From positions 2,425,001 through 2,489,000 of the forward strand of contig NC_023137.1 in assembly GCF_000511385.1 (NCBI RefSeq): 64,000 bases of DNA, read 5' to 3'. Below the pieces are notes generated by a model. That model did no database searches. It saw only the letters and a list, made by a program, of their open reading frames with translations, and had not been told where the DNA came from. Shown piece by piece: positions 8,366 through 17,147 of this stretch. This DNA comes from Phaeobacter gallaeciensis DSM 26640. Lineage in GTDB: Bacteria; Pseudomonadota; Alphaproteobacteria; Rhodobacterales; Rhodobacteraceae. Position 1 is the first letter of the stretch; every line of letters starts with the position of its first letter. A program made the position numbers and the translations under genes.

Positions 8366-8386
8366 GATGCTGAAAAATTCAGCATC
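8366..8386. promoter_or_regulatory. Short palindrome upstream of the SnoaL-like gene
   Basis: Arms GATGCTGAA (8366-8374) and TTCAGCATC (8378-8386) are perfectly complementary around AAA. No T run follows in either direction, so an operator is at least as likely as a terminator of the preceding Hint gene. It lies 100 bases before the SnoaL-like start. Confidence 0.4.
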
Positions 8387-8486
8387 CACGGGTCAGAATT
8401 TACGATTTCTGGTGGAAATCCTTGTGATAATTCCAACACATGGGCCGAACGACCCCGATTTGGAATTTATGGAACTTTGCGTGACT

Positions 8487-8918
8487 ATGACGAAACAAGA
8501 CCTTGTGCAGCGCTGGTTTTCCGAGGTTTGGGAAAATCGCGACATGTCCATATTTGCCCAGATGCTTGCCCCCTCACTGGAGAATACCGAACTGCTGGAT
8601 GGGCTGACCAACCCCCGCAAGGATTATCCTGTCCTGATTGACGTTGTTCACAAGCTGGCGGGTGAGTTGCGGGTGCAGATGCTGCACTACATGGAAGACG
8701 GCGATTGGACCTCGACGCGCTACCTGCTGACGGCGGACGGCCCGGACGGGGTCACACCTGTTCATGCTGAGGGGATCATGATGATTCGTTTTGAAGGCGA
8801 CAAGATTGCGGAACTGGCGTCCCGCTTTGACGCCTTTACCTTCTTTGAACAGCTGGGGCAGCTGCCCGCAGATGCAATGCCTGCCTGTCTCGCCGGGCAG
8901 GCTCTGGTCTGGGATTAA
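8487..8918 (+). CDS. SnoaL/NTF2-like protein
   Basis: A 143-residue cone-shaped NTF2-like fold protein of the SnoaL/ester-cyclase type. It begins MTKQDLVQRWFSEVWENRD, a typical first helix, and has the strand pairs ending in GDWTSTRYLLTAD and VHAEGIMMIRFEGDKI. Such small proteins may be cyclases, isomerases or non-catalytic ligand binders; the sequence does not decide. The ATG at 8487 fits the family N-terminus; an ATG at 8469 adds six residues and is the main alternative. It is followed by a terminator at 8948-8969 and then prfC. Confidence 0.7.
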   Translation: MTKQDLVQRWFSEVWENRDMSIFAQMLAPSLENTELLDGLTNPRKDYPVLIDVVHKLAGELRVQMLHYMEDGDWTSTRYLLTADGPDGVTPVHAEGIMMIRFEGDKIAELASRFDAFTFFEQLGQLPADAMPACLAGQALVWD

Positions 8919-8947
8919 AAAGTCGGCCCCGGTTGTCCGTAAGGCGT

Positions 8948-8969
8948 AGGGGGCCTGCCCCCTGTTTTT
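8948..8969 (+). terminator. Rho-independent terminator after the SnoaL-like gene
   Basis: AGGGGGC (8948-8954) pairs with GCCCCCT (8957-8963), giving in practice a 5-bp stem with a 6-base loop, followed by GTTTTT. It lies 30 bases after the SnoaL-like stop and 37 bases before prfC. Confidence 0.6.
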
Positions 8970-9005
8970 CTTGCCTCGGCGCACCATCCTGATATACGCG
9001 CGCTC

Positions 9006-10613
9006 ATGCTCGATACCGTCCCAAACCGCCCCGACCTGCCGGCAGAAATCGCCCGGCGCCGCACCTTTGCGATCATCTCGCATCCGGATGCTGGCAAAAC
9101 CACGCTGACTGAGAAGTTCCTGCTCTATGGTGGTGCGATCCAGATGGCCGGTCAGGTGCGCGCCAAGGGTGAGGCCCGGCGGACCCGCTCAGACTTCATG
9201 CAGATGGAGAAGGATCGCGGCATTTCCGTTTCGGCCTCCGCGATGTCGTTTGACTACGCCAGCTACCGCTTCAACCTGGTGGATACGCCCGGTCACTCCG
9301 ACTTTTCGGAAGACACCTATCGCACGCTGACCGCCGTTGATGCGGCGGTCATGGTGATTGATGGCGCAAAGGGTGTGGAAAGCCAGACCCAGAAACTGTT
9401 TGAGGTCTGTCGTCTGCGGGATTTGCCGATCCTGACCTTCTGTAACAAGATGGACCGCGAAAGCCGCGACACCTTTGAAATTATTGACGAGATCCAGCAG
9501 AACCTTGCGATTGATGTGACACCGGCCAGCTGGCCGATCGGCGTCGGTCGCGATTTTATTGGCTGTTACGACATGCTGCGCGACCGTCTGGAACTGATGG
9601 ACCGGGCTGACCGCAACAAGATCGCCGAGAGCATCGAAATCAACGGTCTGGACGACCCGAAACTGGCGGAGCACGTCCCGGAACATCTGCTGGAGAAGCT
9701 GCTGGAAGAAGTCGAGATGGCGCGCGAGCTGCTGCCGACACTTGATCCGCAGTCGGTTCTGGAAGGGCATATGACCCCGATCTGGTTCGGCTCTGCGATC
9801 AACTCCTTCGGGGTGAAGGAGTTGATGGACGGCATCAGCACCTATGGCCCCGAACCCCAGCCGCAGACCGCCCAACCGCGCCAGATTGCGCCGGACGAAA
9901 AGAAGGTCGCCGGTTTTGTATTTAAGGTGCAGGCCAATATGGATCCCAAGCACCGCGACCGCGTGGCCTTTGTCCGGCTGGCCTCGGGCCATTTCAAACG
10001 CGGCATGAAGCTCACCCATGTGCGGTCCAAGAAACCGATGGCGATCTCCAACCCGGTGCTGTTCCTGGCGTCGGACCGCGAATTGGCGGAGGAGGCCTGG
10101 GCTGGCGATATCATCGGCATTCCGAACCACGGCCAGCTGCGCATCGGTGATACGCTGACCGAGGGTGAAGCGCTCCGCGTGAGCGGCATCCCGTCCTTCG
10201 CACCGGAACTTTTGCAAGGTGTGCGCGCGGGCGACCCGATGAAGGCCAAGCATCTGGAAAAGGCTTTGATGCAGTTCGCCGAAGAAGGTGCCGCCAAGGT
10301 GTTCAAACCCTCCATCGGCTCCGGCTTCATTGTTGGCGTGGTGGGGCAGTTGCAATTCGAGGTGCTTGCCAGCCGTATCGAGATGGAATACGGCCTGCCC
10401 GTCCGGTTTGAGGCCTCGCAATTCACGTCTGCCCGCTGGGTCAGCGGCGACAAAACCGCGCTCGACAAGTTCATCAACACCAACAAGCAGCACATTGCCC
10501 ATGATCATGATGGCGATGTGGTCTATCTGACGCGCCTTCAGTGGGACATCGACCGGGTTGAGCGAGACTATCCGGACTTGAAACTGACCGCGACCAAGGA
10601 GATGATGGTCTAA
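9006..10613 (+). CDS. prfC: Peptide chain release factor 3
   Basis: A 535-residue translational GTPase that recycles release factors RF1 and RF2 from the ribosome after termination. The G1 motif HPDAGKT is at residues 26-32, the G3 motif is DTPGHSDFSEDTYR, and the G4 motif is NKMDR. Domains II and III follow, with VGQLQFEVLASRIEMEYG typical of RF3. Its length equals the family norm. The ATG at 9006 fits the alignment although the ribosome binding site is weak. The gene is followed after 38 bases by an unrelated unknown gene and a glycosyltransferase on the same strand. Confidence 0.96.
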   Translation: MLDTVPNRPDLPAEIARRRTFAIISHPDAGKTTLTEKFLLYGGAIQMAGQVRAKGEARRTRSDFMQMEKDRGISVSASAMSFDYASYRFNLVDTPGHSDFSEDTYRTLTAVDAAVMVIDGAKGVESQTQKLFEVCRLRDLPILTFCNKMDRESRDTFEIIDEIQQNLAIDVTPASWPIGVGRDFIGCYDMLRDRLELMDRADRNKIAESIEINGLDDPKLAEHVPEHLLEKLLEEVEMARELLPTLDPQSVLEGHMTPIWFGSAINSFGVKELMDGISTYGPEPQPQTAQPRQIAPDEKKVAGFVFKVQANMDPKHRDRVAFVRLASGHFKRGMKLTHVRSKKPMAISNPVLFLASDRELAEEAWAGDIIGIPNHGQLRIGDTLTEGEALRVSGIPSFAPELLQGVRAGDPMKAKHLEKALMQFAEEGAAKVFKPSIGSGFIVGVVGQLQFEVLASRIEMEYGLPVRFEASQFTSARWVSGDKTALDKFINTNKQHIAHDHDGDVVYLTRLQWDIDRVERDYPDLKLTATKEMMV

Positions 10614-10651
10614 GACCCATTTCCCAGATCACCGGTGACACCAGACCCGCC

Positions 10652-11398
10652 ATGGATATCGACAACGAAAACTATCCTGGCGGGTTCTATAAACTGCTGC
10701 GGCAGCTCGAAAAGAAAGAGGTGCCGTTTGCGGAGCCGCTGTCGGCCTTGCCGGCAGCGGATGCCGATTTGGCCAGTCTCTTTGGTCCGCTGACAGATCC
10801 CGGCCTTATGCCCGCGACGCAGAAGGATCTGCCGATCCATCATATCGCGCATAAATGGCAGTCCCTGCGGGAAGAGTTTGCAGGCGATCCTGAAATCTGG
10901 GCGATCCATGCGCTCTGTATTGCGATCTTGCGCCGCCGGGATGCGCCACCGGAAGCGCGAGCGCTATTCCTGCGGATCTGGGCGGAGCATGGGGGCGCAC
11001 TGGCGGCAGGTCTGCCGACGCGCTGGTTGATTTCAGCGGCGCTTACCTTTGCGGATCATGGGGAAACAATAGACCAGCGGCTTGGCGGGCAAGGGCTACA
11101 GATGCTGTTCCACCTGATCAAGCTGCACGACAGTGAACGCAGATTGTCAGGGCGACCGACCGACAGTGGCCTGCCCCGTGTGAAGGGCAAGGAACTCGAC
11201 GATATCGGCCTTGGCATGACCCCATACCACCTACCCTACGGGGATCTGGACAGGCACATGCTGGCACGGTTGTGGCGGTATGGCGAACAGGATCCGGTAC
11301 TGCGGCCGCTCGCCGTTAGAATGCTGCGTATGGTGATGGAAGATCCCCGCAGCATTTTCGGGCGCATTCAGCGATACAAGGCGCATCACAAGTCATGA
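10652..11398 (+). CDS. Conserved hypothetical protein paired with a glycosyltransferase
   Basis: A 248-residue soluble protein that I do not recognise as a named family. It starts MDIDNENYPGGFYKLLRQL and is mainly helical, with no signal peptide, membrane span or metal motif. A distinctive feature is the GLGMTPYHLPYGDLDRHML stretch in the C-terminal third. Its stop overlaps the start of the glycosyltransferase gene by 4 bases (ATGA), so the two are translationally coupled and probably act together. A role in modifying or supplying that enzyme is speculation. Confidence 0.7.
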   Translation: MDIDNENYPGGFYKLLRQLEKKEVPFAEPLSALPAADADLASLFGPLTDPGLMPATQKDLPIHHIAHKWQSLREEFAGDPEIWAIHALCIAILRRRDAPPEARALFLRIWAEHGGALAAGLPTRWLISAALTFADHGETIDQRLGGQGLQMLFHLIKLHDSERRLSGRPTDSGLPRVKGKELDDIGLGMTPYHLPYGDLDRHMLARLWRYGEQDPVLRPLAVRMLRMVMEDPRSIFGRIQRYKAHHKS

Positions 11399-12360
11399 CC
11401 ACGCCGAGTCACCCTAAATGGGGTATTGTCAGCACCATCAAGGCCGACGCCAAATCTATCCTGAACTTTGCCGCCTATCATCTGGATCTGGGCGCGCATC
11501 GTTTGCATCTTTATCTTGATGAGAAAAATCCAGAGGCCTATCCGCATCTTAAGGCACATCCGAAGATCCGGGTGACGACCTGCGACGATCGCTACTGGAA
11601 GCAGCACAAGGCGTCGCGCCCGAAGATGCATCAGCCCCGCCAGACGATGAACGCGACCCATGCCTACGAGCGCATCCAGACCGACTGGATCGCCCATATC
11701 GATGTGGATGAGTTTCTCTGGCCTCATGGTACCGCCGATGATCAAAGCCGGGCAATCACAGAAACGCTCGCCGCCCTGCCGGCTGAGACGGATGTGCTGA
11801 GGATGCGCCCGCTGGAAGCGCTGGCCGGGTATACGGATCATTACAAGGCAATGGTCCCCTCTGGTGCTGAGCGTGAGCATGAGGTCAGGGCAATCTATCC
11901 GGAGTTTGGTGTTTTTCTCAAAGGCGGCTTTCTCAGCCATACGGCGGGTAAGCTGTTTGCGCGCACCGGGCTGCGCGATATTCAGTACCGAATCCACAAT
12001 CTGTTCCAGTATGGGGAGAAAAACACCCGCGAGACGGAGCAGGAGGGATTGCAGATCTGTCATCGCCACGCCGCCAACTGGGATGACTGGCAAGGCAGCT
12101 ACCGCTTCCGACTGACGCGTGGCTCCTACCGGCCGGGTCTGGGTGCAGGCTTTACCGCCAGTCTGGGCGGGTTAAATAAGCATAAGCTGCTGACCATGAT
12201 CGAACAGGAGCATGGCAAAGATGGGCTGCGACGCTTCTTTGGCGAAATCAATGCGGAGCTGCCTGAGGTCTATGATGCGCTACGCCTGCGGGGTATGATC
12301 CATCATTGCCCACTGGATTTAACAGCCAAACGGCGTCAACATTTCCCGCAATTTAACTAA
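11395..12360 (+). CDS. Family 2-like glycosyltransferase
   Basis: A 321-residue protein of the Glyco_tranf_2_4 type. The N-terminal part reads WGIVSTIKADAKSILNFAAYHLDLG, as in enzymes that open with a 'contact with the neighbouring residues' helix. A DxD-like metal and nucleotide-sugar motif HIDVDEFLWP is at residues 101-110, with DVD at 103-105. A C-terminal helical region follows the histidine- and tryptophan-containing CHRHAANWDDW. Acceptor and donor sugars are unknown. The start codon overlaps the stop of the preceding hypothetical gene. Confidence 0.82.
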   Translation: MTTPSHPKWGIVSTIKADAKSILNFAAYHLDLGAHRLHLYLDEKNPEAYPHLKAHPKIRVTTCDDRYWKQHKASRPKMHQPRQTMNATHAYERIQTDWIAHIDVDEFLWPHGTADDQSRAITETLAALPAETDVLRMRPLEALAGYTDHYKAMVPSGAEREHEVRAIYPEFGVFLKGGFLSHTAGKLFARTGLRDIQYRIHNLFQYGEKNTRETEQEGLQICHRHAANWDDWQGSYRFRLTRGSYRPGLGAGFTASLGGLNKHKLLTMIEQEHGKDGLRRFFGEINAELPEVYDALRLRGMIHHCPLDLTAKRRQHFPQFN

Positions 12361-12415
12361 ACTGTTTCGGGTTTACCCGCTCCTAGAGCAATAACCCGCG
12401 AAAACCCGGCTTTGT

Positions 12416-12444
12416 TTGACGATTGCAGCGGATTTTGCTATCTC
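12416..12444 (+). promoter_or_regulatory. Sigma-70-type promoter of the helicase gene
   Basis: A -35 TTGACG (12416-12421) and a -10 TATCTC (12439-12444) are separated by exactly 17 bases. Transcription would start near 12451, giving a leader of about 90 bases before the helicase ATG. A small hairpin, GTCCG (12521-12525) with CGGAC (12532-12536), lies just before the start codon and could affect ribosome access. Confidence 0.6.
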
Positions 12445-12540
12445 CCGCCGCAAGCCGACCAAGACAGGACGCAAGACCATGCGGAATCGGCCCTGACATA
12501 CACGCGCGGGCCAGGTCAGTGTCCGCAAAAACGGACGCAT

Positions 12541-14088
12541 ATGACAAAATTTTCAGATCTGAACCTGAACCCCAAAGTTCTCAAAGCGATTGAGGAAGCG
12601 GGTTACGAATCCCCTACCCCCATTCAGGCAGGGGCAATTCCGCCTGCTCTGGAAGGTCGCGATGTGCTGGGGATCGCACAGACGGGCACCGGCAAAACCG
12701 CCTCTTTCACCTTGCCGATGATCACCCTGCTCGCGCGCGGTCGTGCCCGCGCCCGCATGCCGCGCAGTTTGGTACTTTGCCCTACGCGCGAGCTGGCGGC
12801 ACAGGTGGCGGAGAACTTCGACACCTACACCAAACACCTGAAACTGACTAAGGCGCTGCTGATTGGTGGCGTTTCGTTCAAGGAACAGGACACGCTGATC
12901 GACAAAGGTGTGGACGTGCTGATCGCCACGCCTGGTCGTCTGCTCGACCATTTCGAGCGTGGCAAGCTGATCCTCTCTGACGTCAAGGTGATGGTGGTGG
13001 ACGAAGCCGACCGGATGCTCGACATGGGGTTCATTCCCGATATCGAACGTATCTTTGGCCTTACCCCCTTCACCCGCCAGACGCTGTTTTTCTCCGCCAC
13101 TATGGCGCCGGAAATTGAGCGGATCACCAATACCTTCCTTTCCGCACCCGAGCGTGTGGAAGTGGCCCGTCAGGCAACGACGTCTGAGAACATCACCCAA
13201 GGCGTGGTGCTGTTCAAAGCCTCCCGCCGGGACCGTGAGGGCAGCGAGAAACGCAAGTTGCTGCGCCACCTGATTGATCAGGAAGGTGAGAAATGCACCA
13301 ATGCGATCATCTTCTGCAATCGTAAGACGGATGTGGATATCGTCGCCAAATCGCTGAAGAAATACGGCTATGATGCGGCTCCGATCCATGGTGACCTTGA
13401 TCAGAGCCAGCGCACCAAAACGCTTGAGGGCTTCCGCGAAGGGTCATTGCGGTTCCTCGTTGCTTCCGATGTGGCAGCGCGCGGCCTTGATGTGCCCAGC
13501 GTCAGCCATGTGTTCAACTTCGATGTGCCCAGCCACGCAGAGGACTATGTCCACCGCATCGGTCGGACTGGTCGTGCGGGGCGTGACGGCACCGCGATGA
13601 TGATCTGCGTCCCCAAGGACGAGAAGAACCTCGAAGACATCGAACGTCTGGTCCAGAACGAGATCCCCCGCATCGAAAACCCGCTGAAGAAAGCCAAGGC
13701 CGAGCCGAAGGCAAAAGACAGCAAGGACGATGCAAGCGGCGAGGCGCCTGAGCGTAAGACCCGCAGCCGCCGCTCCTCCTCCCGCAACTCCACTGCCAAG
13801 GGTGTGAACGAGGCGGCAGACGCCCAGCAGGCAAACGATGCTGCGACCGCTGAGGCCGATGCAACTGCGCAGGAGCAGAAGGCCCCTGAGCAGGAAAAGC
13901 GTGCGTCTGGCCGTGGCAAATCTGCCGAGAACAAACCCTCCGGACAAAAATCCGGGCAGAAGGGCAACCAGAAGTCAGGTCGTGGCCGTGGCGGCAACGA
14001 CCGCGGCAATGATCGCAACGTGGTTGGCATGGGCGACCATATGCCCAGCTTTATCGCGCTCAGCTTTGCCGAGCGCCGCGCCGGGTAA
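12541..14088 (+). CDS. rhlE: DEAD-box RNA helicase, RhlE type
   Basis: A 515-residue ATP-dependent RNA helicase. In order: Q motif SPTPIQAGAIP, Walker A AQTGTGKT (46-53), PTRELAAQ, ATPGR, the DEAD box VVDEADRMLDMGF, the SAT motif FFSATM, and HRIGRTGRAG in the second RecA domain. The last 120 or so residues are a low-complexity basic and Gln/Gly-rich tail ending in GRGRGGNDRGNDRN-like repeats, typical of RhlE proteins and likely RNA-binding. The ATG at 12541 is chosen because the Q motif begins soon after; an upstream open extension looks non-coding. Its function is probably ribosome assembly or RNA decay and cold adaptation. A strong terminator follows. Confidence 0.92.
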   Translation: MTKFSDLNLNPKVLKAIEEAGYESPTPIQAGAIPPALEGRDVLGIAQTGTGKTASFTLPMITLLARGRARARMPRSLVLCPTRELAAQVAENFDTYTKHLKLTKALLIGGVSFKEQDTLIDKGVDVLIATPGRLLDHFERGKLILSDVKVMVVDEADRMLDMGFIPDIERIFGLTPFTRQTLFFSATMAPEIERITNTFLSAPERVEVARQATTSENITQGVVLFKASRRDREGSEKRKLLRHLIDQEGEKCTNAIIFCNRKTDVDIVAKSLKKYGYDAAPIHGDLDQSQRTKTLEGFREGSLRFLVASDVAARGLDVPSVSHVFNFDVPSHAEDYVHRIGRTGRAGRDGTAMMICVPKDEKNLEDIERLVQNEIPRIENPLKKAKAEPKAKDSKDDASGEAPERKTRSRRSSSRNSTAKGVNEAADAQQANDAATAEADATAQEQKAPEQEKRASGRGKSAENKPSGQKSGQKGNQKSGRGRGGNDRGNDRNVVGMGDHMPSFIALSFAERRAG

Positions 14089-14116
14089 CATCCTCGGCGA
14101 CCAATTAGAGAACATC

Positions 14117-14145
14117 AGGGCTGCCTCTTGGGGCAGCCCTTTTTT
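14117..14145 (+). terminator. Rho-independent terminator of rhlE
   Basis: AGGGCTGCC (14117-14125) and GGCAGCCCT (14132-14140) form a 9-bp stem with a 6-base loop, followed by a T run. It begins 28 bases after the stop codon. Confidence 0.92.
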
Positions 14146-14312
14146 ATTGCCCCGTGCCGCAGTTCAACAGAAGCTATGCGCCAGCCGTTGGCGCCCCACC
14201 TCTGAGCTTTGCACTTGCAGCATGGCGGGATTGCCGATTTTTGCGGATGTAACGCGATCCCGAAAAGCCTATCTGAGGGTCAACAAGACATAAGACATCC
14301 ATGAGGCCTGCC

Positions 14313-14486
14313 ATGAACAATCTGGAGTTTCCAACCGTGACCGCCGACGAAATCCGCGCCATCGAAGCCCGCGCGCATGAACTGCGTGCCGAGGCAATGG
14401 CCTCCTTCCTGCGCAGCCTCGGCCGGGGCATTGCCAGCCTGCCGGGCAAGTTGGCCGCGCTGATCTCGCGCCCCCGTCACGCCTGA
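14313..14486 (+). CDS. Small basic protein (RSP_7527/DUF1127-like)
   Basis: A 57-residue protein starting MNNLEFPTVTADEIRAIEARAHELRAEAM, with an alternative ATG four codons upstream at 14301. The middle is a charged helix. The C-terminal part, RSLGRGIASLPGKLAALISRPRHA, is basic and amphipathic. It resembles the small Rhodobacteraceae proteins of the RSP_7527 kind and the arginine-rich DUF1127 class, some of which act in stress and RNA metabolism; that comparison is from memory. Codon use is normal for the region, and a clear terminator at 14549-14577 supports a real transcript. Confidence 0.68.
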   Translation: MNNLEFPTVTADEIRAIEARAHELRAEAMASFLRSLGRGIASLPGKLAALISRPRHA

Positions 14487-14548
14487 TCCGGCGCCTGCGC
14501 GCGGGCAGTTTAGAACAGACGGTAAGGTCAATCCCTTACCACAGATGA

Positions 14549-14577
14549 AAGCCCCGGCGCGCTGCTGGGGCTTTTTT
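14549..14577 (+). terminator. Rho-independent terminator after the small basic protein
   Basis: AAGCCCC (14549-14555) pairs with GGGGCTT (14567-14573) and is followed by a T run to 14577. A second hairpin, GGTAAGG (14521-14527) with CCTTACC (14534-14540), stands just upstream, so the 3' untranslated region carries two stem-loops. Confidence 0.82.
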
Positions 14578-14622
14578 CGTTCCAACCCGTCGAAGGTGGG
14601 GATACGACCGAAACAACGGATC

Positions 14623-14653
14623 AAAAAAGCCCGCCACATCAGGTGCAGCGGGC
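14623..14653 (-). terminator. Rho-independent terminator after rnj (end of the nuo-rnj unit)
   Basis: On the minus strand GCCCGC (14653-14648) pairs with GCGGGC (14634-14629) and is followed by six T (complement of A 14623-14628). It lies 27 bases past the RNase J stop and is the only strong terminator seen between nuoA and this point. Confidence 0.85.
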
Positions 14654-14680
14654 CCTTAAATCAGGTCAAACTGGCCTGGC

Positions 14681-16348
14681 TCAGCGCATCCGGCTGACCA
14701 CCACGGTCACCTCGGGTTTCTTGCCGATCTCGTTCTGCGCGGTCTGGCGGGCGACACGGCGAAGGTTTTCTTCCAGCTTGTCATCGTCGCGCAGGGTCTT
14801 CGCACCGGCCCGCATGATAAACTGGTTCAGATCCTCTTCCATCACCTCAACCAGTGCGGCATTGGAGCGACCGGTTTCTGCCAAACCTTTGATATCGCAC
14901 CAGGGTTCGCCGAGTGGTTCGTCTTCTTCATCCAAGATGACGGTGACAACCACATGACCGTTGAGCGCCATGCGGATCCGATCACGGACAACGCCATCCA
15001 GCGCGCCATATTTGACCGACCCATCCAGATAGGTACGCCCGGTGTCGACGTAGTCCACCACCTTTGGCGCATCCCCTGTCAGATCAATCATCATACCGTT
15101 CACGGCCACTGCACTGGCGATGCCCTTCGCCTCGCCCAGACGGGCGTGCTGGCGCAGATGGCGGTGTTCGCCATGCATCGGAATCAGCATCTGCGGCTTG
15201 ATAATATCGTGCATCCGCTCAAGATCGGGGCGGTTGGCATGGCCGGACACGTGGTAAAGACCGGAGCTGTCATCCACCACATCCACGCCCTTTTCGGAGA
15301 ACTGGTTGATGATGCGAATGACGCCGCGTTCATTGCCAGGGATCGTCTTGGAGGAGAACAGGAACAGGTCGCCATCCTTCACCTCGATGCCGCGGTACTT
15401 GCCGCGTGCCAATTGGGCAGAGGCCGCGCGGCGCTCCCCCTGGCTGCCGGTCACAACCAACATCAGGTTTTCGCGCGGCAGCTCCTGAGCTGCCTCAACG
15501 CTGACCACCTTGGGGAAGTCCTTCAGGACCCCGGTTTCAGTGGCAGCCTCCACCATGCGCTGCATCGCACGCCCCAGCAGGACAACCGAACGCCCGGCGC
15601 GCTCACCTGCCTCCGCCAGTGTTTTGACCCGTGCGACGTTGGAGGCAAAAGTGGTGGCAACCACCATGCCCTGCGCCTCGCCCACCAGACGGGTGATCTC
15701 CGGGCCGACGTCGATCTCTGAGCGACCGGGGTGCAGGGAGAAGATGTTGGTGGAATCACAAACCAGCGCCTTAACGCCATCCTTGGCGATCTCCGACCAC
15801 ATTTCCGGGTCAAACGCCTCGCCCACAATGGGGGTCGGATCGGTTTTGAAATCACCGGTGTGCACGATACGGCCCGCAGGCGTGTCGATCACCAGACCGC
15901 CACTTTCCGGGATGGAATGCGAGATCGGGGCGACACCGATGGTGAAGGGGCCAAGCTTTGTCACCTCAGGCCAAGCGGAAACGGTTTTCACCTCTTCGCT
16001 GTCGAGACCAGCCTCATCCATCTTGCGGCGCGCCAGATTGGCGGTGAAGGCACGGGCGTAGATCGGCACGTTCAAATCGCGGTAAAGATGCGCGACCGCG
16101 CCGATGTGATCCTCATGGGCATGGGTGATGAACACCCCCTCCAGCTGATCCGCGCGCGCTTTCAGCCAGCGGATATCCGGCATGATCAGATCCACGCCGG
16201 GGCTGCTGTCCATGTCCGGGAATGTGACGCCCAGATCCACCAGGATCAGGCGTTCCTTACCCGGCTTGCCGTAGCCATAGACATAGGCGTTCATACCAAT
16301 TTCGCCCGCCCCACCCAGGGGCAGGTAGATTAAACGTTCAGTGCTCAT
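14681..16348 (-). CDS. rnj: Ribonuclease J
   Basis: A 555-residue metallo-beta-lactamase/beta-CASP ribonuclease acting in 5'-end processing and decay of RNA. The zinc-binding motif HAHEDH is at residues 76-81. Further metal ligands lie in the HTGDFKTD segment, and beta-CASP motifs follow, including VTGSQGERRA and HVSGHANRPDL. It begins MSTERLIYLPLGGAGEIGMN. The ATG at 16348 is used because the family N-terminus starts there, although the frame is open upstream to 16426. It overlaps the end of coaX by 11 bases. As in many Rhodobacterales it closes the nuo-birA-coaX-rnj series. Confidence 0.94.
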   Translation of the reverse strand: MSTERLIYLPLGGAGEIGMNAYVYGYGKPGKERLILVDLGVTFPDMDSSPGVDLIMPDIRWLKARADQLEGVFITHAHEDHIGAVAHLYRDLNVPIYARAFTANLARRKMDEAGLDSEEVKTVSAWPEVTKLGPFTIGVAPISHSIPESGGLVIDTPAGRIVHTGDFKTDPTPIVGEAFDPEMWSEIAKDGVKALVCDSTNIFSLHPGRSEIDVGPEITRLVGEAQGMVVATTFASNVARVKTLAEAGERAGRSVVLLGRAMQRMVEAATETGVLKDFPKVVSVEAAQELPRENLMLVVTGSQGERRAASAQLARGKYRGIEVKDGDLFLFSSKTIPGNERGVIRIINQFSEKGVDVVDDSSGLYHVSGHANRPDLERMHDIIKPQMLIPMHGEHRHLRQHARLGEAKGIASAVAVNGMMIDLTGDAPKVVDYVDTGRTYLDGSVKYGALDGVVRDRIRMALNGHVVVTVILDEEDEPLGEPWCDIKGLAETGRSNAALVEVMEEDLNQFIMRAGAKTLRDDDKLEENLRRVARQTAQNEIGKKPEVTVVVSRMR

Positions 16349-17126
16349 CCTCGAGACCGTTATCCTTATTATATTTGTGTATGATCTGTAGCCCGTGCAT
16401 CGTGAGATCATCCTCAAATGCGTCAAACAGATCCGCTGTTTGCTGGAACAAAGGCGCCAGCCCGCCTGTCGAGATTACTTTCATCGGCACGTCACGCTCC
16501 GCCTTGATGCGGGCGCAGATTTCACGCACCAGTCCTACGTACCCCCAGAACACACCTGACTGCATACATGCAACCGTATTGGTGCCGATGACAGACTGGG
16601 GTTTGGAGATATCCACATGAGGCAAGGCGGCGGCGGCCTGATGCAGGGCTTCAAGACTGAGGTTCACCCCCGGCGCGATCACCCCACCGATATAGGCGCC
16701 ATCCTCGGCCACCACGTCAAAGGTTGTTGCCGTGCCAAAATCGACCACGATCAGATTGCCACCATATTTGTCAAAGCCAGAGACTGTATTGACCAAACGG
16801 TCAGGACCGACATTGGTTCCTTGATCCACGCGCACGGAAACCGGCAGCAGGCAATCGGGCTTCCCCACCACAAGGGGGCGCGTGTTGTAATAGCGATCCG
16901 CCAGAACGCGCAGGTTGAAGACCACACGCGGCACGGTGGACGAGATGATCATATCAGTGATATCTGCCTCAATCCCCTGCAACCGCATCAGGGTATCGAG
17001 CCAGACATAGTACTGATCTGCCGTGCGCCGCCAATCGGTGGCAGTCCGCCAGGTACCGATGAAATTCTCCCCGTCCCAGATTGAGAAGACGGTGTTGGTA
17101 TTGCCGCAATCCACTGCCAGAAGCAT
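16338..17126 (-). CDS. coaX: Type III pantothenate kinase
   Basis: A 262-residue ASKHA-fold kinase catalysing the first step of coenzyme A synthesis, phosphorylation of pantothenate. Visible motifs are MLLAVDCGNTNTVFSIWDG (phosphate 1 loop), GPDRLVN with the catalytic aspartate, VVDFGTATTFDVV (phosphate 2), and ISTGGLAPLF (adenosine site). Its length matches CoaX. It lies 21 bases downstream of birA and overlaps rnj, so the three form a tight unit on the minus strand. Confidence 0.95.
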   Translation of the reverse strand: MLLAVDCGNTNTVFSIWDGENFIGTWRTATDWRRTADQYYVWLDTLMRLQGIEADITDMIISSTVPRVVFNLRVLADRYYNTRPLVVGKPDCLLPVSVRVDQGTNVGPDRLVNTVSGFDKYGGNLIVVDFGTATTFDVVAEDGAYIGGVIAPGVNLSLEALHQAAAALPHVDISKPQSVIGTNTVACMQSGVFWGYVGLVREICARIKAERDVPMKVISTGGLAPLFQQTADLFDAFEDDLTMHGLQIIHKYNKDNGLEDEH

Positions 17127-17147
17127 GACCTGCCCCCTCTCCTATTC

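Noticed and set aside
9189..10508. Open frame of 439 codons opposite prfC
   Set aside because: Antisense to a complete translational GTPase; His-rich composition typical of shadow frames.
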